NCBI GenBank assembly: GCA_029844215.1
Contig: CM056728.1
Span: forward strand, 86,241,676-86,305,675
From: Przewalskia tangutica
Lineage: Eukaryota; Streptophyta; Magnoliopsida; Solanales; Solanaceae
DNA length: 64,000 bases
Reading direction: 5' to 3'
Below the pieces are notes generated by a model that ran no database searches, was not told the DNA's origin, and saw nothing but the letters and a program-made list of their open reading frames with translations. Below are positions 11,176 through 19,755 of the stretch, piece by piece. Each line of letters begins with the position of its first letter. The stretch's first letter is position 1. A program made the position numbers and the translations under genes.

Positions 11176-12498
11176 CTAAAACTGGGAACTTCCACCGCGA
11201 CCTCTGCCGTGGCCTGCCGGTGTATGAACATCCTGCCTAGCTATGGAAGGTGAAGAACCCGCAAATGATCTCATAGTCTGTGCTATCCCACCAGTGCTAC
11301 CTCTGGTCGGACAGTCTCTCGCCAAATGGCCCTGTTGGCCGCAAGCATAACAATCTCCCAAATTAGTACGACATCCTCCCTTATGAATTTTTCCACAACG
11401 GCCACACTGAGACAAGGGTGGCCTCATCCGGCGAGCACTCCTGCTCCCCTGAAAATCTGAAACCTGGGAGCCCTGACCTGCTCCTGAATATCCCGAAGGT
11501 CCCGAAGGCTGTGGAGGACCACTCTGTACTGGCGGAGGTACATAACTAGCCTGCTGCTGAGGCGGTCCGCCTCGAAAGTCACCAAAGGACCCTGCTGTTC
11601 TGGCCCTCTTCTGCTGATCTTGGTCATTCCGTCGACCTCTCCGCTCCTCACACCCAAGTGCATAAGCCTGCATGCGGGCAATGTCCATGCCAGGCTGAAG
11701 AGCTACACCCGCACAAGCCTCTGCCAAGTAGTCATCGAGCCCGGTGACGTAGCGGTGCACTCTGTCCTCCATATCAGCTACTACAACGGGGACATACCGA
11801 GCCAATGAGTCGAACTCCACATTGTACGCCCGAACTGTACGCCCGTCCTGTCTCAATATCAAAAATCTGTCGGCCCGAGCCCTCCTCATCTGTGGAGGCA
11901 AGAAATGTGCAAGAAATTCCCCTGAGAACTCGTCCCATACGGCTGGAAGTGCATACTCTCCCCGGGACAGCTCCCACGAATCAAACCAGTCGACTGCAGT
12001 ATCACGCAGCCGATGCGAACCTAAGACCACCGACTCGGTCTCCGAAGCCTTGATCACTCTCATGATCCGCTGTAACTGTCGGATAAACTCCTGCGGATCA
12101 TCCTCAGGCCTCGACCCGTAGAACTCTGGCGGGCTACAACTCAGAAAGTCCCGTAGCCTCAAACTATCCGATCTTGGGTGAACCATGGGTACTACTGGAA
12201 CTGCTGCGTCCAGCCTATCCTCATGTCTTGCCACTATCCTGGCCAATAACTGGGCCATCTCCTTGTAACCCATCTCCTCTGCTCCAGGCTGTGGGACTGG
12301 AGGCTCAGGTACTGTTGTCTCAGCAGCCACTGCTGCGGCTCTAAACTCTGCTGGGGCCGGTGGCGTCGCAAAACTTGTCGTCTGAAGCACTATCTCAGGT
12401 ACTGACCGGGCCTGCGCCCTCGTACTCCTCTGTATCTTACCAGCAGCTCCCTCGGCTGCCTTGCCCATCTGGGCCCGGGTTGCCTTGCGCGGAGGCAT
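11176..12498 (-). CDS. gag: Intact retrotransposon Gag polyprotein, 440 aa
   Basis: Structural protein that would assemble the cytoplasmic virus-like particle and bind element RNA. Residues 1-70 are Ala/Pro/Arg rich. Residues about 115-260 form the retrotransposon Gag (capsid) core, with DFLSCSPPEFYGS, DPQEFIRQLQRIM and VDWFDSWELSRGE. Residues 305-350 are Pro/Gln/Gly rich. The nucleocapsid end has an unusual Cys/His cluster (C365, C368, H372, C376) and then a classical CCHC knuckle (C383, C386, H391, C396). The frame stops at residue 440 after an RGRGG tail, about where protease would begin in a Ty3/gypsy gag-pol, and nothing resembling pol follows. The start is the first ATG after the leader and is shared by the copies in A2, C, D and H. 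It is the only undamaged gag in the window. Family assignment (Tekay/Del-like) is inferred from overall resemblance. Confidence 0.93.
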   Translation of the reverse strand: MPPRKATRAQMGKAAEGAAGKIQRSTRAQARSVPEIVLQTTSFATPPAPAEFRAAAVAAETTVPEPPVPQPGAEEMGYKEMAQLLARIVARHEDRLDAAVPVVPMVHPRSDSLRLRDFLSCSPPEFYGSRPEDDPQEFIRQLQRIMRVIKASETESVVLGSHRLRDTAVDWFDSWELSRGEYALPAVWDEFSGEFLAHFLPPQMRRARADRFLILRQDGRTVRAYNVEFDSLARYVPVVVADMEDRVHRYVTGLDDYLAEACAGVALQPGMDIARMQAYALGCEERRGRRNDQDQQKRARTAGSFGDFRGGPPQQQASYVPPPVQSGPPQPSGPSGYSGAGQGSQVSDFQGSRSARRMRPPLSQCGRCGKIHKGGCRTNLGDCYACGQQGHLARDCPTRGSTGGIAQTMRSFAGSSPSIARQDVHTPAGHGRGRGGSSQF

Positions 12499-12615
12499 AA
12501 CTGGTAAAAACGAAATGCGTCAGAGGGGTCCAACTTATAACACAGCTCTAAGGCACGATCTCAGAATGAGAAGAATGGAAACCAATCCTAAATGTCCTGC
12601 AGCCTCCTGATTATA

Positions 12616-12635
12616 GATGTGGTGCACAACACACC
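12616..12635 (-). other. Leader hairpin with GTGCAC loop (B)
   Basis: Sense strand: stem GGTGTG / CACATC (six pairs, one G-U), loop TT-GTGCAC, where GTGCAC is self-complementary. It resembles a retroviral kissing-loop dimer-initiation site and sits between the primer-binding site and gag. An outer pairing TGATTAT / ATAATCA flanks it. Confidence 0.6.
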
Positions 12636-12688
12636 GATAATCAAGACTCTACTAGACACGGTCTGTAGACACTTTCCGAGGATTAACT

Positions 12689-12700
12689 GCTCTGATACCA
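12689..12700 (-). other. Primer-binding site, initiator Met tRNA (B)
   Basis: Sense strand TGGTATCAGAGC, four bases from the LTR end at 12705. Confidence 0.95.
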
Positions 12701-13399
12701 CTTTTGTCACGACCCGATCCCGGGCCCGTGACTGGTGCCTTACCCCGGGCACCCTAGTGATACAACATCAGAGAAAAATCAGCGGAAATAAAAACTTAAA
12801 CATGAACAAGAGATATGATAATAAAACAGGTCAACCAAATGGTTACCTTCTTGTAAATATAATTAAAAACTGGAACAGTTACATCCTTACAAACCCTGCC
12901 CACAACAGTACTACAAACCTCTAAGAGTTTTTATACAACATGACGGGACAGGGCCCCGCCATACCCCTGAATGTACAAGTACCTACAGTGACAGGGGACT
13001 ATACCAAAAGATAAGCCTCCGGAGAAACGGAGCTTCCCAATACGCTGAACAGTGACCCTACGAGCGAGGATCAACAACTGGTGTACCTACTGCGGCGTGA
13101 CGCAGCCCGAGGTCGATAACAGTACCAAGTATGTGAATCGAAATCATGCAAATGAAATCATAGTAGTCTATATAAAGAAGGAGACATGTATGATAACCAA
13201 ACTACAGTCCACAATAAATAAGCAGTCATGGAAGTCAGGGACTCACGCCCTCAAAGTCATCACTCAAATATAACTATGGGTCTCACGCCCTCAACCTCAA
13301 TCATGCCCGTGGAATACCTTCCTCACTGCCGGCAGTCTATGATATAATAACACCAAGGAGTACACATGAACACCAAGTCCTACCTGAGTCATAAACCGC

Positions 13400-13830
13400 A
13401 TTTAAAGCCAACTACCAGATACCAAAACCGTACTAACAATACTATACAACCAAACCACGAAGCTGATACGGGGCAAGTACGAAAGCCAACTACCAGATAC
13501 CAAAGCCGTGTCACGTAGCTGACCGGGGCAAGTACGAGGGCTAACTACCAGATACCAAGGTCGTATCACGAGACTCCGCCACGATCGCGTCTGAGGGCAA
13601 GTCTGGCCAACTACCGGATACCAAAGCCGTGTCACGTGGTGGCCGGAAAGTCGAGGGCTAACTACCGGATACCGCGTCAGATCACGAGACTTCGCCACTA
13701 AACCGAACGGGGCAAGTGCGAAGGCTAACTACCGTGTACAGGCGAATCAGCCACGAGGCGGGCAAGTACGAAAGCCAACCACCGGATACCAAGGCCGATC
13801 GGTAAAACCTCACGGAGAGCTAGTCCATGG
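13400..13830 (-). repeat. LTR minisatellite, divergent copy
   Basis: This is the counterpart of 7380-7800. From about 13560 on it carries dense substitutions and small deletions, such as ACCAGAT changed to ACCGGAT, while flanking LTR sequence is almost unchanged. Confidence 0.8.
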
Positions 13831-15811
13831 AATAACACTATCAGCGAGGCGTGCGGTGGAATTCTCCGTCACCGCAGTGCGCCCAAGTAATATCATAACA
13901 AATCAGCCGGCCCTCCATTGAGAGACGCGGTGGTATAGAAATACAATACTAGCACGACAAGGCTATCACACGCAAACATAGGCAAGTTACACACAACTCA
14001 AGGTACTTTCATTTTATGCCAAAGTCCAGGTTTTAACCCCAAAGTACTACGTACGTTAAATTCTTTTTAAAAGATCCATTTCTTTTACAAGGGTCATCCG
14101 ATGCCCGTATTATAAAAATAGAGTGACTAACATTTTTAAGTAAACCAAAACAACTTCCATACTTTCCTTTTTAAACCAAAAATACTTCTCCTTTTAAAAT
14201 CAAGTTACAACGTTCTTTTCCAAAGTTCAAGTTTGCCTAATTTCAAATATTCACGTCCCTTATTTTCGAAAGATTTCATAGTTCATAGTCTTAATCACTT
14301 AATGACGTAATTCTCTTTTAAATCAATTCGAGCAACATATGCCTTATGTGGGAGCAGGTTATTCTTGTTTATAACAATCTTATTAAAGCAGCCATGATCT
14401 AGGAAATTTAATACAATTTTGTCTTATCCTAGCTTCTATGCAGATGGAGGTTTCTACTGGTTTTAATATAATTACTTACTTGTCAATACATTTTCCTTTA
14501 TTAACGCAGCAGTGGTTCGTTCGATACTTATTCTCATTTCCGAAATCAGTAAAACATTATTCTTTGAAAACCAAGTACTCATTACTCACGAATGAGGTTT
14601 CACACTTCTTAACAACTTTCATATCAATTCAATTAAGTCAAGTCTCTTATCTTTTAAGATTAAGTCTCTTAACTTCTAAAATCAATAAACCATTCTTTTT
14701 ATTTCTCTTAAGTCGTTAAACCTAACTTCCCATAAAGCTAGTATAACTTTTAAACTTTCAAAACCAAGTATTATTCTTCTTTCAAAAACGATTCTTAATT
14801 CTTTTGAAATACTTCAAGATTCTTATTATTTTAAACTCAAGTCAAAAGACATCGAAGTAAAACCACGTTCAGTTAACACACGTACGTCTACCGTACTATA
14901 TATATATTCCTTTAAAATATCATGCTCAAGAGGATAGGAAGAATCACATACCTCGCGACGATTATCGACTATTAGCAAATAGCTCCAAAGTACTGTAATC
15001 CTGCTAGCCTTTTCCACCCTTCGAGTAGAATACGCTACTCGCAGTACTTCAACCTATAACGGTCATATAAGTCTATCGACGTCTAGACTATTCTGCAGAA
15101 TAATTCTAGATACAGATTCCTTTATTCTACGGAAAATTGGGCAGCACTTTCCTACCCGCCAATCTACACAAGTCTACTGTAAATACAGTCCTATGTAAGT
15201 ACAGTTCAATCTTCTTTCTTTAATATTCTTCTGATGTGATTTCAATTCAATTCTCTTCTTTTATACCATCCTTCTATACGTCTTATACTCATTTCTATAC
15301 TACTACAGTATGTAATTTTCAATTACAATAGAAGGACAAGAGTATTTACCTTGATAAGCCCAAAATTATCCAAGTTTTAATGTCGATCCTGAGCAACGTT
15401 TAGCTCCTACTCTGGGCGCTCCAACCCGCTCCAAACAACCCTTAGAAGTTCTACGCAACTTCTTCTTAATACTTCAACTCGCTATGAAGATTTCCTTAGG
15501 GTTTCGTTTAGTGGCTAAAGGAAGTATAATAGTATTTCTGGGCTTTTAGTATAGGTGTAACCTTGGAATACTACAAGGTATTTGGGCCAAGGTATTTTGG
15601 AATAGTAACAATACTTGGAGAATACTTTTCTACCAAGGGGGAGGGTGTGTTTTACGAAAACAACTCAAGGAAGGGGGGGGGGGGGATTTTTTCGGCCCAG
15701 GCTTCCCAAAGGGGGAGGGGGCCCTTGGCCCAATACTCCACTTAAGGTGGCCAGAGTTTTGAGACTTGGAAAATGATTTGTGGATGAAGATTTAGTCTTG
15801 CATTGGAGGGG

Positions 15812-15819
15812 TATTTGTA
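15812..15819 (-). promoter_or_regulatory. Altered TATA box, B 5' LTR
   Basis: Sense TACAAATA where the 3' LTR of the same element has TATAAATA. One transition separates them. Confidence 0.7.
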
Positions 15820-16227
15820 GGGCCTTCAATGGCCAAGATTTAGACAAGTGGGGGGCAAGTGGAGGGTGTGGATTTGCACAAGTGCCCCCTAGCCATCTAC
15901 TCCACAATTCACTCCAAACATTAACCCATGGTTTAGGCCACAAAACATGCCACGAAATGAGCACCCAATCGGCCACCACAAACCGCCAACTTGAGGGTGA
16001 CAAGTGTCGCCCTCTCGTTGGTCCAAAATATTCCATCTCTCGGAAAAATCCGCAAAAATTATAAATGTTGCAACCGTATTTTTCCCTTCGCAAAGTCCGG
16101 AAAACGTTTCGTCGGAAAACGATTCTTTTCGCTAGTTGTGCACAAATTTCGACCCTTTGCCTACTTAAAGCTTAAACTTTTGTACGTACGCCCTCACGTA
16201 CATACTCTGGAAATACGGGGTATAACA

Positions 16228-17304
16228 ATAATAATACTACACAAGCCTACTGTAAATACAGTCCAAATGTAAATACAGTTCAGTTCTTTATAATCATCCT
16301 TCCAATATCTTATACTCAATTCTAAACTACTACAATATGTAATATCCAATTACAATAGGGGGACGAAGATCATTACCTCGAGAGCCCAAAATTATCCAAG
16401 ATATAAGTCGCTCCTAAGCAAGGTTTAGCTCCAAATCTTTGTGTTCCAATCCACCACAAATCACCCTTAGAAGCTCCTAATCAACTTCTACTCAAGAACC
16501 AACTCAAACAAGTGAAGAACACTTAGGTTTTTCTTCAAGGTGCTCTCGGCCAAGGGGTAGTTTTTAGGGGCTAGGGTGTGAAATGTTTTCTAACTTTGGT
16601 TAATAATCTTCCTAATACACTAAGGAAGAACACTTAAGAGTTTAAGAATTTTTGGACAAAGTTTGGTTAAGGGAGAGGGGTGTTGGACGAGAACTACAAC
16701 AAAAGGGGAAAGGATTTTTGTGACTTGGAAATTGTTTAAGTGGATGAAGAAGTCTTGCAACTTAAGGGGGTATTTATAGGACATTCAAGGGCTAGGATTG
16801 AAGCATGTGTATGGTGTAGATTGGGGACATGTGTTGTGTGGGTCCCACTTATCTATCTACTCCACAAATATCTTGCAAGACTTTGACCAAATCTTTTAAG
16901 CCTTTTTCATGAAAAAAACGTGTAAACCATGCCCTCCAATTCGTCCACCAAGTGCCACCTAGGGGTGACACATGTCGCCCTCCTATTGGTCCAAAATATT
17001 TCATTTTCCGAGAATATCCGTAATGCCAAAAATCCGAAAACAAAGTGGGCCTCACAAAACCGTAAATTCTCCCGTGGGCCCCACGTGACCAATTCCGAAA
17101 ATAAAATTCCAAAATTCTCAAAATAATCCCAGAAGTCTGAATACCGAATCTGGGAATCCAATTCCCATAATCGAACCTTTTTCCTTCACAAACTCCGGAA
17201 ACTTTTCCGTAAAAAAATAACATCTTTCTTCCTTTCTAATTTTTAATGTCGTATTCTCGTACGTACGTCTTCACACACATACCCTGGAACTACGGGGTGT
17301 AACA
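16228..17304 (-). repeat. LTR2, U3-side part
   Basis: Continuation of LTR2 after element B, beginning with the second ATAAT copy (16228-16232) and ending with GTGTAACA at 17304 against a polypurine tract. It is almost identical to 21846-22908 of LTR3. It contains the G-box/GGGCCC motif at 17074-17087 and a TATATTTATA-type promoter region near 16770. No gene. Confidence 0.88.
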
Positions 17305-17319
17305 TTCTTCCCCCCTTAG
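17305..17319 (-). other. Polypurine tract of A2
   Basis: Sense CTAAGGGGGGAAGAA next to the start of LTR2, with the conserved hairpin at 17321-17339. Confidence 0.88.
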
Positions 17320-17339
17320 AAACATTCGTCCCGAATGTT

Positions 17340-18272
17340 CCTTCTAAGTCTCCAAACACGCTTGCTCCGGTATAGTCTTCACTACTATACTTACCTAACC
17401 AATTATGCCGCACCTGGCCATAATATAACACACGCGCAAAAATTCACATCCAAACCAACGAGAAATCACCTCTAACATTACAAAAGCTCCCACTCATGGT
17501 CTAAGGATACTCCCTTCGCATCTTCACCTCACAAGAGAAATGATCACTTCCGTCCTCTTAACACATGTTCGCTTCCTTTCTTACTCGTCGTACCCTTCTT
17601 GTACACCCGAACTCTCTATAGTATATGTTCCACACTTCAGTCATCGCTTCAGTTTCCAAAACTTTGGAGTCACTACCTCCAAACTTGGTCATCTCACTAG
17701 CTTCAATTTCCTCTAAGGCCATTCCCGGCCTTCCCGATTCGATTCTGGTCGGACACATCCGCGAACTCGTACGATGGTTAACTAAACTTGGGCCTAACAC
17801 CCTCGTGACCCTATCACCTGGCGGGACCACCCCAAACTGACCCCACCCCATTCCGGGCTGCGGGTTGACCCGCAATCTGGCCTCAACCCGACCCATTATC
17901 GCGCCAAACTCTCTCGTTCCTCGATCCGGAACAATCTTACCAATTCACGTCATGGAAGCTACCACTTCTATCTCAAACTACCCATGGAATTATCACGCTA
18001 ATACTCCACGTATACCAAGTACTTCGACAAAGACTAACTGTAAAATCTTTCACTTAGGATGGCCTCGCATCTGAGATCTCAACTGTTATCAAAATTCTAA
18101 GGCTCTCAACCTCTATGTACCCAACTTCCCCTTTACTTACCAGGCCTCTAAATCACAATTTTTCACAGTGCTATCCAAACATAACACTTAACCTAAAATC
18201 ATCATATCATGAATAAAAATCTCTAGAGGGTTAAGGATATACCTGAAATAAAAAAGGCGGTTCCAAGGACCG
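17340..18272 (-). other. Post-gag region of A2
   Basis: No pol domain. On the sense strand a 112-codon frame (17558-17896) includes MALEEIEASEMTKFGGSDSKVL and ends CTRRVRRVRKEANMC. Closely similar words occur in H (63264-63485) and the end of that block in C. An antisense frame covers 17625-17840. The palindromic TGCGGGT-TG-ACCCGCA lies near 17858-17873. Confidence 0.55.
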
Positions 18273-19548
18273 CTAGAACTGGGAACCTCTACCATGACCT
18301 CTGCCATGGCCTGTCGGTGTATGAACATCCTTCCTAGCTATGGAAGGCGAAGAACCCGCAACTGATCCCGAAGGCCGAGTCTCTACATCCGCGCTACCTC
18401 CGGTCGGATAATTTCTCGCAAAATGGCCCTGCTGGCCGCATGTAAAACAAGCCCTCTGAATCTGTGACACTCGCACGGGTTTACCACACCGCCACACCGA
18501 GGTTGGGGTGGCTTATCCGACAGACCCCAACTCCGAAAAACCTGAACCCTTGGAGCCACGACGCTCCCTGAATACCTGGAAGCCACAGAAGGCGTGAGGA
18601 CCACTGCATCTTGGCGGAGGCGTATAACTAGTCTGCTGCTGAGGTGGTCCGCCCTGAAAGTCACCAAAGGACCACGATGTCTCGCCTTCTTCGGTATTGG
18701 TCGTCCGTCGGCCTCTCCGCTCACACCCGAGTGCATACGCTGTATGCGGGCAATGTCCATGCCGGTGAAGAGCTACACCAGCAAGACTACGCCAGTAGTC
18801 ATCAAGCCTGTGACGTAGCGGTGCACTCTGTCCTCCATATCTGCCACTAACGCAGGGACATATCGAGCCAACGAGTCGAACTCCACGTTGTACTCCCAAT
18901 GCGCCCTCTGCCTCAAAGATCGTAAATCTGCCGGCTCGTGCTCTCATCCGCGAGGCAAGAAATGGCTAAGAAACGCCTCCGAGAACTCGTCCCAAACTGT
19001 TGGAAGTGCATGCTCACCCCGGGACAACTCTCATGAATCAAACCAGTCGACTGCAGTATCACGCAGCCGATGCGAACCTAGGACCACTGACTCGGTCTCC
19101 GAAGCCTTGATCACTTACGATCAGAATCGCTTGATGAACTCCTGCGGATCATCCTCAGGCCTCGACCCGTAGAACTCTGGCGGGCTGCAACTCAGAAAGT
19201 CCCGTAGCCTCAAACTATCCGATCTCGGGTGAACCACGGGTGCTACTGGAACTGCTGCATCCAGCCTATCCTCATGTCTGGCCACGATCCTGGCTAGTAA
19301 CTGGGCCATCTCCCTGTAACCCATCTCCTCTGCTCCAGGCTGTGGGACTGGAGGCGCGGGTACCGTGGTCTCGTGAGCCACGCTGCGGCTCTAAACTCTG
19401 TTGGGGCTGGCGGCGTCGCAAAACTCGCCGTCTGAAGCACTATCTCAGGTAATGACCGGGCCTGCGCCCTCGTACTCCTCTGTGTCCTACTAGCAGCTCC
19501 CTCGGCTGCCTTGCCCTTCTGGGCCCGGGTTGCCTTGCGTGGAGGCAT
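18273..19548 (-). pseudogene. Frameshifted gag of A2
   Basis: Same protein as the intact gag of B: the start MPPRKATRAQKGKAAEGAA, the block DSLRLRDFLSCSPPEFYGS and the knuckle CFTCGQQGHFARNYP are all present. The last Cys of the knuckle is replaced by Tyr. The region is 1276 bp against 1323 bp in B and is split over at least four frames (pieces at 19294-19548, 19121-19381, 18513-18947, 18273-18497). Many lesions are small deletions. The ends are otherwise in the right places: the start follows the leader and the stop follows a GRGRGSQF tail as in B. Confidence 0.88.
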
Positions 19549-19666
19549 AACTGGTAAAAAACGAAATACGTCAGAGGGGTCCAACTTATAACACAGCTCT
19601 AAGGCACGATCTCAGAGTGAGAAGAATGGAAACCAATCCTAAATATCCTATAGCCTCCTGATTATT

Positions 19667-19686
19667 GATGTGGTGCACAACACACC
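19667..19686 (-). other. Leader hairpin with GTGCAC loop (A2)
   Basis: Same stem and loop as in B: GGTGTG / CACATC enclosing TT-GTGCAC on the sense strand. Confidence 0.6.
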
Positions 19687-19739
19687 GATAATCAAGACTC
19701 TACTAGATACGGTCTGTAGACACTTTCCGAGGACTAACT

Positions 19740-19751
19740 GCTCTGATACCA
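19740..19751 (-). other. Primer-binding site, initiator Met tRNA (A2)
   Basis: Sense TGGTATCAGAGC, four bases from the end of LTR3. Confidence 0.95.
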
Positions 19752-19755
19752 CTTT

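Larger units (their letters stand above)
12499..12704 (-). other. Leader of B between LTR and gag
   Basis: A 206-bp leader with the primer-binding site at its start and the palindromic-loop hairpin at 12616-12635. It contains no reading frame of note and is the likely place for RNA packaging and dimerisation signals. Confidence 0.7.
6667..16227 (-). mobile_element. Element B: complete TR-GAG retrotransposon
   Basis: This is the best-preserved element. It has two LTRs of about 3.5 kb, a primer-binding site, an intact 440-aa gag, a polypurine tract and a 5-bp target duplication. Internal length is 2.5 kb with no pol domain, so movement would require enzymes from another element. The LTRs are nearly identical over most of their length, which suggests a recent insertion. 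The exceptions are a divergent patch at 13560-13870 and single-base differences, including one in the TATA box of the 5' LTR. It is inserted within LTR2. Confidence 0.93.
12705..16227 (-). repeat. 5' LTR of element B
   Basis: 3523 bp with TG...CA ends. It matches the 3' LTR closely except for a patch at 13560-13870 with many clustered changes. As the upstream LTR it should drive transcription of the intact gag, but its TATA site is TACAAATA. A long frame at 15665-16093 crosses low-complexity G runs and is not a gene. Confidence 0.93.

Noticed and set aside
12689..12700. tRNA gene fragment
   Set aside because: The match to initiator Met tRNA is only the 12-base primer-binding site and there is no cloverleaf.
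15665..16093. 142-codon minus-strand frame at the U3 of the B 5' LTR
   Set aside because: It runs through G homopolymers and U3. The twin LTR gives only a shorter, different frame, so it is not coding.
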